Source of the DNA: Pseudomonas cedrina subsp. cedrina
GTDB taxonomy: Bacteria; Pseudomonadota; Gammaproteobacteria; Pseudomonadales; Pseudomonadaceae
Length of the DNA: 64,000 nucleotides
Direction: 5' to 3'
Assembly (NCBI RefSeq): GCF_001983175.1
Contig: NZ_MNPW01000001.1
Coordinates: forward strand, 186,001 to 250,000
Below are positions 9,445 to 23,449 of the stretch, in pieces. Positions within the stretch are counted from its first letter, which is position 1, and each line of letters opens with the position of its first letter. The notes below the pieces were generated by a model. That model saw only the letters and a program-made list of their open reading frames with translations. It had not been told where the DNA came from and made no database searches. The translations under genes and the position numbers were made by a program.

Positions 9445-10449
9445 CTAAGCCAAGCCCGCATCCGTGGTCGGCACGATCAATATTCCCGCGCGCAAACCGT
9501 TCTTCACCTTCGGGTTGGGGAAGATGATACGTGCGCCCTCTTCTTCGATGACCCAGCGGGTCTTGGCCACGTCTTCGGCCAGCAGATAACCCTTTTCCAA
9601 TTCCGAAAAGTTCTCGACGTCCGCCGGCAGGTGCAGCAGGAAGGCGTCACTGTGCTTGATCACTTCACGCGCCACGGCGAACAGCTGCATACCGTCAAGG
9701 CTGTCGGTCTCGGGCTCGGTGCCTTCGATGATCTGCTTGAGGCGCAGCTCCAGGCGTGAAACATCCACCCCCTCGTTGTGCCCGAACGGCCGCGCCTTGC
9801 CCAGTTCCAGGGTGAAGGCCTCAGCCTCCAGCTGTTCGTAGGTAAACGCGGTGAAGGTGATCGACGCTTTGTTCTGCAACAGCACCGCTTGCATGCCGGC
9901 GGCGTGCAGGCGCGCCAGTTCACGACGTGAGTGCTGGCGGCCTTCCTTCCACGGGTACAGCGCAAACTGCTCGATCTTAGAGCCGCGAATGGCCGTGTGC
10001 AGGTCGTAATGCAGGCGCGAACGATCAGGCTGGTTGAAGAAACTGCGGGCCAATTGCTCAAGCTCGGCGGCACGCATGGCTTCGGGGCCGATGTTTTTTT
10101 CGTGACGGCCGTTGAACAGCCGGTTGATGTCCAGCTCGAGGTAGCGCTCGCCGCGGCGCATGGCCTCGGGGTTGCCGAACAGGAACAGAATACGGGCGCG
10201 AGGCTTGATCTCCCCACGGGCGATGCCATGCAACAGGCGGTCGAGCAGTTCGATCGGCGCCGTTTCGTTGCCATGGATGCCGGACGACAGCAGCAGGTCG
10301 CTGCCATTGTCCCGGGCCTGCGGCGGACGCACTTCAAGCGCGCCCTCGCTGAGCCAGCGCATCTGCACGCCGTCGACAGTCAGTTGAATTTTTTGCGCCG
10401 GTTCGCGACCGGCGAGGGTCAGTTCAAGCAATTTGCCGAGGGCGAGCAT
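9445..10449 (-). CDS. astE: Succinylglutamate desuccinylase
   Basis: A 334-residue zinc hydrolase of the AstE/aspartoacylase (M14-like) family that splits N-succinylglutamate to glutamate and succinate, the last AST step. Zinc ligands are visible in [14 protein letters not shown] (HxxE) and in [10 protein letters not shown]. The length is normal for AstE. It is the last gene of the arginine-catabolic operon (also called aruE), 11 bases after the small conserved gene. A REP doublet separates it from ribH2. Confidence 0.95.
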   Translation of the reverse strand: MLALGKLLELTLAGREPAQKIQLTVDGVQMRWLSEGALEVRPPQARDNGSDLLLSSGIHGNETAPIELLDRLLHGIARGEIKPRARILFLFGNPEAMRRGERYLELDINRLFNGRHEKNIGPEAMRAAELEQLARSFFNQPDRSRLHYDLHTAIRGSKIEQFALYPWKEGRQHSRRELARLHAAGMQAVLLQNKASITFTAFTYEQLEAEAFTLELGKARPFGHNEGVDVSRLELRLKQIIEGTEPETDSLDGMQLFAVAREVIKHSDAFLLHLPADVENFSELEKGYLLAEDVAKTRWVIEEEGARIIFPNPKVKNGLRAGILIVPTTDAGLA

Positions 10450-10460
10450 ACGCAGCTTCC

Positions 10461-10748
10461 TTAGTGGTTGCAGCCTGGGCCGTGGACGTGATCGTCGTCA
10501 TCACCTTCAACCTCGGCCGGTTCCATTTCCAGTTGCAGGCTCATCAGGTTGGTGGCCAGTGGGCGCATCAGCAGGTTGGCGTACTCGGCGTCGCCTTCTT
10601 CCACGTCCACACCGATCAGCAGTTGGCCACGGCCGTCGTGCTGGATCCAGATCTCCTTGCCCTGCCAGACCACGGCGACGCGGGTGCAGGAGGTTTCCAG
10701 CTGGGTGCCGTCGGTGTCTTCAAGGATCAGTTTCAGGGTGTCGGTCAT
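10461..10748 (-). CDS. Conserved hypothetical protein of the AST operon
   Basis: A 95-residue small acidic protein of unknown function. It begins [20 protein letters not shown] and ends in an Asp/His-rich tail ([14 protein letters not shown]) that could bind metal (inference). It lies between astB (26 bases) and astE (11 bases), the place where P. aeruginosa also has a small hypothetical gene in the aru cluster, so co-expression in arginine catabolism is likely. No signal peptide or membrane segment is visible. Confidence 0.85.
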   Translation of the reverse strand: MTDTLKLILEDTDGTQLETSCTRVAVVWQGKEIWIQHDGRGQLLIGVDVEEGDAEYANLLMRPLATNLMSLQLEMEPAEVEGDDDDHVHGPGCNH

Positions 10749-10774
10749 AAATAAAATATCTCAGCCACGTGGCG

Positions 10775-12121
10775 TTAATTGATCTGGAAAGGATAAACCG
10801 AGCCCAGTTTAAGGATTTGCGTCAGTTCATCCAATGCCGTGCGGCACTCAAGCAGCAATTGCGGGTCAGCCAGGTCGGTTTCGCGCAGGCTGTCGCGGTA
10901 GTGCTTGTCGACCCATTGGGTCAGGGTGTCGTACAACGGCGCGGTCATGATAACGCCTGGGTTCACCGCCGCCAGTTCCGTTTCGTTCAGCGCCACGCGC
11001 AAGCGCAGGCACGCCGGGCCACCGCCGTTCTGCATGCTCTGCTTGAGGTCGAAGACTTTCACTTCGCGGATCAAGCCGCCGGCAGCGGTCAGGCCTTGCA
11101 GGTAGTTCCACACGCGCTGGTTGGCGCGGCATTCTTCCGGCACGATCAGCAGCATCGAGCCATCAGGGCGCGTCAGCAACTGGCTGTTGAACAGGTAGGA
11201 ACGCACCGCGTCCTCGACGCTGACCAAGGCGCGCGGCACGCAGACGGCCTGGAAGTTGCCGCCCAGCTTGCCCAGTTTGCCCTGCAACTCGGCGAGCATC
11301 TGTTCGGTATTGAGGAACGCGTCCTCGTGATAGAACAGCACTTCGCCGTTGCCCACCGCGATCACGTCGTTGTGGAACACACCGGCATCGATCACTGCCG
11401 GGTTCTGCTGGGCGTAGACCACGCCGTCGTCCTTCAGGCCGTGCAGACGCGCAACGGCCTGGGACGCTTCGAGGGTCTGGCGCGCCGGGTACTTCTGCGG
11501 CGCTGGGTAACGGGGGTCGAATGCGCTGCGGCCGAACACGAAAAATTCAACGCCCGCCTCGCCGTATTCACGGCAGAAACGCGTGTGGTTGGCCGCGCCC
11601 TCGTCGCCGAACTGCGCCACCGCCGGCAAGGCGGCGTGGTGGGCGAAGTGTCTGGCGTCGGCAAACATCGCCCCGAGCACGCGGCTGGTGGTCGGATGTT
11701 CGATGCTGCGGTGGTATTTGCAGTTGAGGTTGGCGGCGGTGAAATGCACGCGGCCGTCTGCCGTGTCGGCGCTGGGGCTGACGGTGGCGGCATTGGCGAC
11801 CCACATGCTCGAGGCGGAGCAGCTGGCAACCAGCAACGGCATGGCGTGCCTGGCCGCTTGCTCGATCACCTGGGCGTCGGTGCCGCTGAAACCAAGGGTG
11901 CGCAAGGCAGCCACATCAGGACGTTCCTGGGGCGCCAGAATCCCTTGCACGAAGCCCATGTCCATCAGGGCCTTCATTTTCTGCAGGCCCTGCAACGCCG
12001 CTTCCCTGGGGTTGGAATGCTGCTGGCTGTTGCTCTGGGAGGCGACGTTGCCAAAGGACAACCCGCCGTAGTTATGGGTCGGCCCCACTAGACCGTCAAA
12101 ATTGACTTCATAGGATTTCAT
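10775..12121 (-). CDS. astB: N-succinylarginine dihydrolase
   Basis: A 448-residue enzyme hydrolysing N2-succinylarginine to N2-succinylornithine, CO2 and two ammonia. It starts [20 protein letters not shown], the invariant N-terminus of AstB, and has the pentein-fold regions [20 protein letters not shown] and [19 protein letters not shown]; the C-terminal catalytic cysteine lies in [15 protein letters not shown]. The ATG at 12121 has a GGAG site; a 19-residue extension to 12178 is not conserved. A REP doublet separates it from astD, yet it sits in the AST operon order. Confidence 0.95.
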   Translation of the reverse strand: MKSYEVNFDGLVGPTHNYGGLSFGNVASQSNSQQHSNPREAALQGLQKMKALMDMGFVQGILAPQERPDVAALRTLGFSGTDAQVIEQAARHAMPLLVASCSASSMWVANAATVSPSADTADGRVHFTAANLNCKYHRSIEHPTTSRVLGAMFADARHFAHHAALPAVAQFGDEGAANHTRFCREYGEAGVEFFVFGRSAFDPRYPAPQKYPARQTLEASQAVARLHGLKDDGVVYAQQNPAVIDAGVFHNDVIAVGNGEVLFYHEDAFLNTEQMLAELQGKLGKLGGNFQAVCVPRALVSVEDAVRSYLFNSQLLTRPDGSMLLIVPEECRANQRVWNYLQGLTAAGGLIREVKVFDLKQSMQNGGGPACLRLRVALNETELAAVNPGVIMTAPLYDTLTQWVDKHYRDSLRETDLADPQLLLECRTALDELTQILKLGSVYPFQIN

Positions 12122-12184
12122 CGGCGAGGCTCCACGAACATCTGTTTTTATAGGCTTCAAATTACTTGAATACACCATTGGTCA

Positions 12185-12289
12185 CTGTGGGAGCTGGCTT
12201 GCCTGCGATGCAGGCGACTCGGTCTGTCAGTCAGACCGAGGTGATGCCATCGCAGGCAAGCCAGCTCCCACACAAGCCAGCTCCCACAT
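12185..12289. repeat. REP doublet with an extra half arm
   Basis: An inverted REP pair (arms at 12185-12207 and 12250-12272) is followed directly by a duplicated right-arm piece AAGCCAGCTCCCACAT (12274-12289). It lies inside the AST operon between astD and astB. Confidence 0.88.
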
Positions 12290-12305
12290 TAGATCGGTGT
12301 CACTC

Positions 12306-14797
<2,492 letters not shown>

Positions 14798-14847
14798 GCT
14801 ATCTCCTCAAACGGGCCGCCTGCTCCAGGCCACCCGCAAAACTCTGC

Positions 14848-15867
14848 TTAAACCGCAACCAGGCGCACGCTGGCACCTTCGCCGACGCCCAGCGCTTCGG
14901 CCGCGTCCAGGTCCAGGGTCACCGGTTTGCCGGGCGCATAATCGAGCTCCAGCATCACCGCTCGGTAATCCTGCAACTGCGCGTTGCTCACCAGGTACTG
15001 GCGACCGACACCCTTGACCATCTCGCCGATCTTCACCGGCACCACGCGGCTCTGGGCAATCGAGCGAATGCCCGAGACCCGTGCGTGCAGCGTCGGGCCG
15101 CCGTCGAAGATGTCGATGTAATGGTCGGTCTCGAAGCCTTCGCGCATCAGGATGTCGAAGGTGATCTGCGCACGCGGGTGCACCTGGCCCATCGCCTCTT
15201 GGGCGGCGTCCGGCAGCAGCGGCACGTAGATCGGGTAATGCGGCATCAGCTCGGCGAGGAAGGTACGGCTTTTCAACCCGCACAGGCGCTCGGCGGCGGC
15301 GTAGTTGAGGTCGAAGAAGTTGCGGCCAATGGCGTCCCAGAACGGCGAATCACCGTTCTCGTCGCTGTAGCCGACGATCTCGGTCACCACCGAATCGGCA
15401 AAGCGCTCGGGGTGGCTGGCGACGAACAGCAGGCGGCCACGGGAATTGAGTTCCGACCACGGCGAACCGACCAGCGCCGGCTTCACGTAGAAACTGGTGA
15501 GCAGGCTGTTGCCGGTGAGGTCGTGGCACTGGGAAAGCACATGGATCTTGTTGTGGATCTTCAGCTCGCGGGAGGCGTGCACGAAGGTCTCGTTACGAAA
15601 ACTGTAGAACGGCTCCGAGTAACCGGCCGACGCGACGATGGCCGAGCAGCCGGCGAGTTTGCCGGTGTCAGTGTCTTCGAGCACGAAGAAATAGCTTTCT
15701 TCGCCGTTGAAACTGACCTCGGCCGCAAACGACGCTTCGCTGGCGGCGATCTTGTCGCTCAGGCGTTCCACGTCGTCCGGCAAGGAGGTGACACCAATCG
15801 GGCTGTCCGCAGCCAGACGCTGTACCTCGCCCAGATCAGCCATTTGCGCGGGGCGCATCACCAGCAT
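14848..15867 (-). CDS. aruF: Arginine/ornithine N-succinyltransferase subunit alpha
   Basis: A 339-residue alpha subunit partnering AruG. It begins MLVMRPAQMADLGEVQRLAADSP, has DLTGNSLLTSFYVKP and SRGRLLFVASHPERFA, and ends with a small beta domain (LDAAEALGVGEGASVRLVAV). The tandem alpha/beta pair is characteristic of Pseudomonas, whereas enterics have one AstA. It is second in the operon after aruC, separated by a REP doublet. Confidence 0.95.
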   Translation of the reverse strand: MLVMRPAQMADLGEVQRLAADSPIGVTSLPDDVERLSDKIAASEASFAAEVSFNGEESYFFVLEDTDTGKLAGCSAIVASAGYSEPFYSFRNETFVHASRELKIHNKIHVLSQCHDLTGNSLLTSFYVKPALVGSPWSELNSRGRLLFVASHPERFADSVVTEIVGYSDENGDSPFWDAIGRNFFDLNYAAAERLCGLKSRTFLAELMPHYPIYVPLLPDAAQEAMGQVHPRAQITFDILMREGFETDHYIDIFDGGPTLHARVSGIRSIAQSRVVPVKIGEMVKGVGRQYLVSNAQLQDYRAVMLELDYAPGKPVTLDLDAAEALGVGEGASVRLVAV

Positions 15868-15940
15868 GGTGTCACTCCTTAACTCGAAAACTTCATAGAG
15901 AAAATGTCCTGCGCCCCATCGGGACTCACCCGAAGACCAG

Positions 15941-16029
15941 TGTGGGAGCGGGCTTGCCCGCGATAGCGGTGGGTCAGTCGATGTTGGGGTGACTGAACCA
16001 CTGCCATCGCAGGCAAGCCAGCTCCCACA
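15941..16029. repeat. REP doublet
   Basis: Arms TGTGGGAGCGGGCTTGCCCG and GCAGGCAAGCCAGCTCCCAC are in inverted orientation between aruC and aruF, inside the AST operon. Confidence 0.9.
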
Positions 16030-16065
16030 TTTTGATCTGCGGTGCGGCAGATAAATGTGTCGCTA

Positions 16066-17385
<1,320 letters not shown>

Positions 17386-17415
17386 TTATAGCGCCAACCC
17401 CCGTTTTACGCGGGT

Positions 17416-17431
17416 TTACGCCAATGCGACA
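17416..17431 (-). promoter_or_regulatory. Candidate ArgR half-site upstream of aruC
   Basis: On the minus strand the sequence is TGTCGC-N8-AA, an exact match to the half-site consensus described for Pseudomonas ArgR. It is 130-145 bases before the aruC start. A second half-site in direct repeat is degenerate. Confidence 0.55.
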
Positions 17432-17576
17432 AATAGCGTCGCAATGGCGCAGTTTAAACTGCCCGAGGTTTTTACGGCAGGGCCAATACGCCCGGCACAC
17501 GCCCTAACTATCTAGAGCCGCACACGTGAAACGCGCTGATCTACTCCTGTGCTTTATGCCACTGACGAGTTTCAGC

Positions 17577-20500
17577 ATGACTACCCACCAACCCGACAGC
17601 CATTACCGGCCCCTCACAAACGCCATTCCGGCCTGGCTGGGCAAGGCCAGTCCCGCCAAACGCCAGGCCTTTGCCGCCGCCACGCCTACCCCGCTGCCCC
17701 CCGCGTCCGCCGCCCAACGCGCCGAATTCAAGCGCTTGAGCGGCGTGCACTGGGCCGCGCAGAACGCCGTGGACAACGCGCTCAAGCAGGTGCGGGACGC
17801 CAGGACATTCGCCCGAACGATTCTGGAAGACGCGTTAATCAATCAGTTTGGCGTGGACCTCGACGCCCAGCGCACCTGCCTGCGCCTGTACATCCCGCAA
17901 AACCTGCCCTGGCTACCGATTGCCTCCGGCGCGGCGCGCACCTTGACCCTTTCGCTGCTGGACGCGGCACTGGTCAACTTCGACCATGAACAGACCCTGG
18001 ACAATGCGTTCGAGCCCGCCTCCACCTTTATCACCGAGCCGGATGCCAACGACCAGTTCGTCACCCTGCCAGCGATCCGCGAAAAAATCAGTGTCGCGCG
18101 CTTCGCCAGGCTGTGCCGCGAACTGGATATCGGCGCGCGCTACCAGCGCTACCTGAAGGACGCGCTGGGCTTGAACGAGCCGGTGGCCGGCGCGGCCTTG
18201 CAATTGAAAGTCGAGGCCAGCCAAAAGGCCGCCTTGCGCAGCGCCTTGCACCTGGCGCAGTTGCGTGGGGACATCCAGCCCGACTTCGCCCAGGCCGTCA
18301 CCGCGCTGATGGACGGCCGCTCGGCGCCGCGGCTCGGCGACCAAACAATACGTCTGCAGACCCTGAGCGTGATGCAAGCCCCATTGACCGGCATCCTGTT
18401 ATTCGCCGCCGACCTGGAACAGGCACGCGCCATCCCGCGCCTGGTCGCCTATATCCCCGACGACCCGCACGCACCGCTCAAGGAATATTTCTCGCCGCTG
18501 GCCTTCAAGCAGGCCCTGACGCAACGGTTGCGAGACGCTGACTATCAGGCGTTCTTCAGCCGTTTTGTCGCCCATGAACACCGTGGTTTGTTTTTTTCCG
18601 GCCTGAGCCAGCGCCTGGCGCGCATCAAATGGAACCCACCACAGCGCGGCAGCGGCCTGGCGCCTTGGCGCAAAACGCCGACCGACGATCCCAAGCTGCA
18701 ATTTGCGGCCACGCCACTGTCAGGCGATGTGTGGCAGGCGCTCTATCAACAGCAGGTGAACAAGATCCTCAACGACGCCCGCACCACCGCCGTGCCCACC
18801 GCCGACGTGGACCTGAAAGCCCGCTGGGCGCTGTGGGATTCCTTCGTCAATGTGGCGTCATCCATTCTCAATGCGGCGCTGTTTGTGGTGGCGCCGTTCA
18901 TCCCCGGCCTGGGCGAGCTGATGCTGGGCTACATGGCCTACCAACTGCTGGACGACGTGTTCGAGGGCATTGTCGACTGGGCTGAAGGCTTGCCCCAGGA
19001 AGCATTCGGCCACTTGATGAGTGTGCTGCAGGCGCTGGTGCAGGTGGGCACATTCGCGGCGGGCGGCACGATAGGCGCGGCCGAACTGCGCAAGGTTTTG
19101 CCACAGCCAGTGCTGGATTTCATCGACCGCCATAAACCCGTGACGCTCGCGGACGGCGCCACGCGCTACTGGAAACCGGACCTTGCGCCTTACCGGCAGA
19201 ACCTCGACCTGCCAGCGAACCTGGGCATCGATCACCTGGGCCTGCACCAGGTTCGCGGCGAATCGATCCTGCCACTGGACGGGCATTTCTACGCAGTGCA
19301 ACGTCAAGTTGACGGCGCTGGCTACGCGATCAAGCACCCCACCCGTAGCGACGCCTACAGGCCCAGGTTGCGGCATAACGGCGCGGGCAGTTGGCACACT
19401 GAACTGGAGCATCCGCTGCAGTGGGATCGCCGCACGCTGTTGCAGCGCATCGGGCATCGTGCCGAGGGCCTCGGCGCGGCCGACCGCGAACTGGCCCTGA
19501 GCCTCAGCGACGTGCCCGAAGGCGCGCTGCGCAAGATGCACTTCAACAGCGAGCCGCTGCCGCCACTGCTGGACGACAGCCTGGCGCGCCTGCGCATCGA
19601 CCGCTCGATCCAGGCCCTGATCGATCGCCTCAACAGCGATGACCCGGCGCAATACGGCCAGGTCGATCCTCAGGACCAACTGCAATTGCTCACCGCCTTT
19701 GGCGACTGGCCCCACGCCCGTGGCCTGCGCTTTTTGAATGCCGCCGGCGAAACCACCTGGGCCTTTGGCGACCAGGACGCCCCGGTCGTGCAGATCCATG
19801 AAGCCCAATTGACTAACGGCGAGCTGCTCAAGACCGTACTCGAAAGCCTGAGCGAAGAAGAGATCCGCAGCCACTTCGGCGAACGCGCCAGCGACCCGCA
19901 GCTCAGCCTGACCACCCGCGTCAAACACCTGCGCAAGCGCCTGGCACGGATCGCCGAGCGCAATCGCGCCCCGTTGTTCGATTCCCGCTATGGCCTGCTG
20001 CAACAGAGCGAAGCGCCGGCCGTGCGGCAACTGCTGGACAGCGTCCCCACCCTGCCAGCGCGCTGCGCCGAGCGCCTGATCGACCACGCCAGCGGCGAAG
20101 AGCTGCAAGCCCTGGAAGAACGTCACACGCCCCAGCGCCTGGCCGAGCAAGCCGAAGCCGCGCTGGATGCGCTGCGCCTCAATCGCGCTTATGAAGGCCT
20201 GCACCTGGACGCGGTACAGAGCCTGGACAGCGACCGACTGGCGCTCAACAGCCTGAGAATCCAGCCGGGCTGGTCGGACCAGATCCGACTGGAACTCAAA
20301 CATCACTCGCCCGACGGCCCGACATGGCACCGCATCGGCGCTGAAGATGCGCCGCTGCAGCGTAGCCTGGTGCGCACCGAAACCGGCCGCTATGCGCCCC
20401 ACGACGCCAAGGGCGCGCTGTCCGGCGAGACCGACCTGTACAGCGCCATTCTCGGCGCCCTGCCCGACGCTCAGCGTGAAGCGCTGAACATCCAGATTCA

Positions 20501-23447
20501 TCAGGGCCTCGAGCTGCGGCGGCTTCTGCGCCAACAGGCGCTGCCGCGCGCCGAACTGCGCCAAGTGCTCGATGCCGGTACGCCGCCCGAACCTGCGCGC
20601 AAGACCTTGCGCCTGCTGGGCCATGACGCGGGGTTTCACGCCCTGTCGCCAGGTCAGGTTCTACTGGAACGGGCGCAGCAGCTGTTTCCCGGCCTTGGCG
20701 AACCGCAACTCAACGATTTGCTGTCACACCTGCATACCCAGCCAGGCGGCGCCGCAAACCAACTGGCCGCGCTGGCCGGGGAATACCAACAACTGGAGAG
20801 CCAGCTCAGCATCTGGCAAAACGAAGTGCAGACCCACCACCCACGCTCCGGCGCGCTGCTGACCATTCGCCAGCGTCGTTACGAGCAACAGAACCGTCGC
20901 CTGGTCAGCGATCAGCTCAAGCGTTGCTGGCGCCGCGAAACCGACATCGACGACTATTACGAGGACTCCAATCGCGACGGCCACAGGCTGCGGCTGGGTT
21001 ATCCGATCACCGGCGCGTTGCCTCCCTTGGCGGCGAATTTCGACCATGTGACCTTCCTGTCCCTTACCGGCAGTGTCGATACCCACGGCGCACAGGCGTT
21101 CCTCGCGCAGTTCACGCGGTTGCGCCATCTGGAAGTCAAAGGTATTCCCCTGGACGACATCCCCCCGTCTATCAACAGCCAGAGCGCCTTGACCCATCTG
21201 ATCTTGAGCAACTGCCAGATCCGCCTCACCGAGGCGAGCCACGCCCGGCTGGCCGCCATGAGCCGACTGAAGGCACTGGCGCTGCATCGCAACCCGTTGG
21301 GTCGTGCGCCCAGTGTGCAAGGCATGCCGCACCTGAACGCCCTGGACCTGTCGGAAACCGGCATCAGTCAATTGCCCGCCGGTATCCTCAATCGGCCGGA
21401 ACTGCTGGCCGCATCGCTGGAGGGCAACCAGATTACCGAGTTGCCCGAAGCACTGTTCGAACTGCCCGCCGAGACCAGTAAACGGTTCGATCTCAGTGAC
21501 AACCCGCTGTCGCCAGCGACCCTTGAACGCGTCAAGCGCTACTTTCAGCAGCATGACACCTACTGGGAAATCGACGCCCCGGCCGCTGACGTGCGCGACG
21601 CCAACCTGCTGTTCCCGGCCCTGGACCGCGATAAACTGAATCGTCTGGTCTACGCCCTGCCCGGTGACCTGGAGGCGGGCCGTCGCGAGATAGCGCGCCT
21701 GGTGATGGAACTGGACACCCTGCAACAGGAACTGGACCAATGGGCGCAGGGCGAGTCCCTGACGGGCAACGAGCGCGGGCGCAGGCTGGCCCTGCGGCGC
21801 TTGCTGGAGACCAGCTGGCGGCGCTACCCGCAGCCGAACACCCATTACTTCCACGCGCTCACCGTCCCCCGCTCGCTGATCGGTGAACTGCCGATACTGA
21901 GTGCGCGGTTCAATCACATCACCTCGTTGCTCGTGGAGGGTGACGGAACAGCCGTGGACCTGGACGGGTTCCTGCGCAGTTTCCCGGCGCTGCAGACTCT
22001 GGAAATGAGCCACACCGCGCTCGGCGACATCCCGCCGAGCGCGCTGAGCATGCCGCGGTTGACCGTCATGGTCCTGCCGCGCTGTTCGATCACCCTGAGC
22101 GCCGCCAGCAGCCGTGGCCTGGAGCGCATGGGCCACCTGCAATACCTGGACCTCAGCCACAACCCGCTCGGCCAACTGCCTGACTTCAGCCAGGTGCCGG
22201 GCCTGGCCAGCGTGCTGCTCAAGAACACCGGCCTGCACGAACTGCCCGCAGGCCTGCTCGGCGACTTCCCACGGCGCGAAGTCGACCTCAGCGACAACGC
22301 GCTGCAAACCCTGCCCCCGGCGCTGTTCAGCCTGCCGGCAGCGAATACCCATGCGCTGAATCTGGCCGGCAACCCCTTGTCGCGGGCCAGCCTGGAACAG
22401 ATCAAAAGCCACTACGGCCAGACGCTCCAGTACTTCAACGTCCAGGCCCCGCAGCCCGAACGCCTCCGCGCACAGGCCTTGTACCCAAGCCTTGAGGATC
22501 ACGAAGCCGACCGTTTTGTGTTCAGCCTGCCCGGTGGCCTGGATGACGTTGCCCCGACCCTGGCACGCCTGGAGGCGGAATATCGGCAACTGAGCACCGA
22601 CCTGCAGCAGTGGGCGCTCAATGTTCCCGAGCGCCATCCGGTACTCGACGTGCCCCTGGACGAACCCATGCGGGCCCGCGAACAACTGGCGCGCGATCAG
22701 TTCAAAAGCCTGCTGGAACAAGCCTGGCGCCGCGAAAGCCCCGAGGACGAGGAAAGCCTCGACGACCAGTTTACCCATGCGCTGACCCTTGACGTGCCGA
22801 TCCTGGGCGCACTGCCCGAACTGAGCGCAAGGCTGGACCACGTGACCTCGTTCGACCTGCGCGGCGGCGGCACGGTGACGGCCGTCGACGGCACCCTGCA
22901 ATGTTTTCCCAAGCTGCAAACCCTGATCATCAACCAGTGCGTGCTGCACGACCTGCCCCAAGCGATCTTCAGCATGCCGAAGCTGGCGAACCTGGATTTG
23001 TCGCAGTGCGATATCCGCCTCACCGCCGCCGGCGCGCGCAGCTTCAGCGACTTGCCGGCGCTGGAGTTCCTGGAATTGAGCCATAACCCGCTGGGCAACG
23101 CGCCCGACGTCAGTGGCCTGAACCTGCTGGCGTCGCTGCACCTGCACAACTGTGAGCTGCGCGACCCGCCGAACGCGGTATTCCGGCTGCCGGAGCTGTA
23201 CACACTGGACCTGAGCAACAACCAGATCCGCGAGATACCCGCCGACCTGCTGGACCGATCCACGACCTACCAGGACGATTCAGACCTGAGCGGTAACCCG
23301 TGGTCCGCGCGCAGCCTGGGTTATCTGCGCCAGTACTACCTGCGCACCGGCGTGGATTTCCAGGTGCCGGAGGCGACGGTGGATGCCGAGGGCGAAGCGT
23401 TGCAGCCGCCGTTGCCGGAGCCGGAGCCGGAGCCGATGGAGGAGTAA
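17577..23447 (+). CDS. Giant DUF6543/leucine-rich-repeat toxin-like protein
   Basis: About 1956 residues from the ATG at 17577 (MTTHQPDSHYRPLTNAIPAW); a GTG at 17526 would add 17 residues and neither start has a strong ribosome site. The N-terminal 1000 or so residues look like the Pseudomonas 'dermonecrotic toxin domain' (DUF6543) architecture, including a hydrophobic hairpin near 18850-18950 (SSILNAALFVVAPFIPGLGE). The C-terminal part has three tandem modules, starting near 20770, 21620 and 22490. Each is a helical segment (QQELDQWAQ, LQQWALN, QLKRCWRRE types) plus a run of LRRs (LPALEFLELSHNPLG, LYTLDLSNNQIREIPADL). Related proteins often end in an IpaH-like NEL ubiquitin-ligase domain; none is visible here, and the end is PLPEPEPEPMEE. 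No signal peptide is seen. It lies between argR and aruC. Function is unproven; effector or contact-toxin roles are inference. Confidence 0.75.
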   Translation: MTTHQPDSHYRPLTNAIPAWLGKASPAKRQAFAAATPTPLPPASAAQRAEFKRLSGVHWAAQNAVDNALKQVRDARTFARTILEDALINQFGVDLDAQRTCLRLYIPQNLPWLPIASGAARTLTLSLLDAALVNFDHEQTLDNAFEPASTFITEPDANDQFVTLPAIREKISVARFARLCRELDIGARYQRYLKDALGLNEPVAGAALQLKVEASQKAALRSALHLAQLRGDIQPDFAQAVTALMDGRSAPRLGDQTIRLQTLSVMQAPLTGILLFAADLEQARAIPRLVAYIPDDPHAPLKEYFSPLAFKQALTQRLRDADYQAFFSRFVAHEHRGLFFSGLSQRLARIKWNPPQRGSGLAPWRKTPTDDPKLQFAATPLSGDVWQALYQQQVNKILNDARTTAVPTADVDLKARWALWDSFVNVASSILNAALFVVAPFIPGLGELMLGYMAYQLLDDVFEGIVDWAEGLPQEAFGHLMSVLQALVQVGTFAAGGTIGAAELRKVLPQPVLDFIDRHKPVTLADGATRYWKPDLAPYRQNLDLPANLGIDHLGLHQVRGESILPLDGHFYAVQRQVDGAGYAIKHPTRSDAYRPRLRHNGAGSWHTELEHPLQWDRRTLLQRIGHRAEGLGAADRELALSLSDVPEGALRKMHFNSEPLPPLLDDSLARLRIDRSIQALIDRLNSDDPAQYGQVDPQDQLQLLTAFGDWPHARGLRFLNAAGETTWAFGDQDAPVVQIHEAQLTNGELLKTVLESLSEEEIRSHFGERASDPQLSLTTRVKHLRKRLARIAERNRAPLFDSRYGLLQQSEAPAVRQLLDSVPTLPARCAERLIDHASGEELQALEERHTPQRLAEQAEAALDALRLNRAYEGLHLDAVQSLDSDRLALNSLRIQPGWSDQIRLELKHHSPDGPTWHRIGAEDAPLQRSLVRTETGRYAPHDAKGALSGETDLYSAILGALPDAQREALNIQIHQGLELRRLLRQQALPRAELRQVLDAGTPPEPARKTLRLLGHDAGFHALSPGQVLLERAQQLFPGLGEPQLNDLLSHLHTQPGGAANQLAALAGEYQQLESQLSIWQNEVQTHHPRSGALLTIRQRRYEQQNRRLVSDQLKRCWRRETDIDDYYEDSNRDGHRLRLGYPITGALPPLAANFDHVTFLSLTGSVDTHGAQAFLAQFTRLRHLEVKGIPLDDIPPSINSQSALTHLILSNCQIRLTEASHARLAAMSRLKALALHRNPLGRAPSVQGMPHLNALDLSETGISQLPAGILNRPELLAASLEGNQITELPEALFELPAETSKRFDLSDNPLSPATLERVKRYFQQHDTYWEIDAPAADVRDANLLFPALDRDKLNRLVYALPGDLEAGRREIARLVMELDTLQQELDQWAQGESLTGNERGRRLALRRLLETSWRRYPQPNTHYFHALTVPRSLIGELPILSARFNHITSLLVEGDGTAVDLDGFLRSFPALQTLEMSHTALGDIPPSALSMPRLTVMVLPRCSITLSAASSRGLERMGHLQYLDLSHNPLGQLPDFSQVPGLASVLLKNTGLHELPAGLLGDFPRREVDLSDNALQTLPPALFSLPAANTHALNLAGNPLSRASLEQIKSHYGQTLQYFNVQAPQPERLRAQALYPSLEDHEADRFVFSLPGGLDDVAPTLARLEAEYRQLSTDLQQWALNVPERHPVLDVPLDEPMRAREQLARDQFKSLLEQAWRRESPEDEESLDDQFTHALTLDVPILGALPELSARLDHVTSFDLRGGGTVTAVDGTLQCFPKLQTLIINQCVLHDLPQAIFSMPKLANLDLSQCDIRLTAAGARSFSDLPALEFLELSHNPLGNAPDVSGLNLLASLHLHNCELRDPPNAVFRLPELYTLDLSNNQIREIPADLLDRSTTYQDDSDLSGNPWSARSLGYLRQYYLRTGVDFQVPEATVDAEGEALQPPLPEPEPEPMEE

Positions 23448-23449
23448 GC

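Noticed and set aside
20724..23147. 807-codon and 593-codon antisense frames over the LRR gene
   Set aside because: They arise from codon bias of the real plus-strand gene. Their products are low-complexity (Gln/Val/Gly-rich) without family features.
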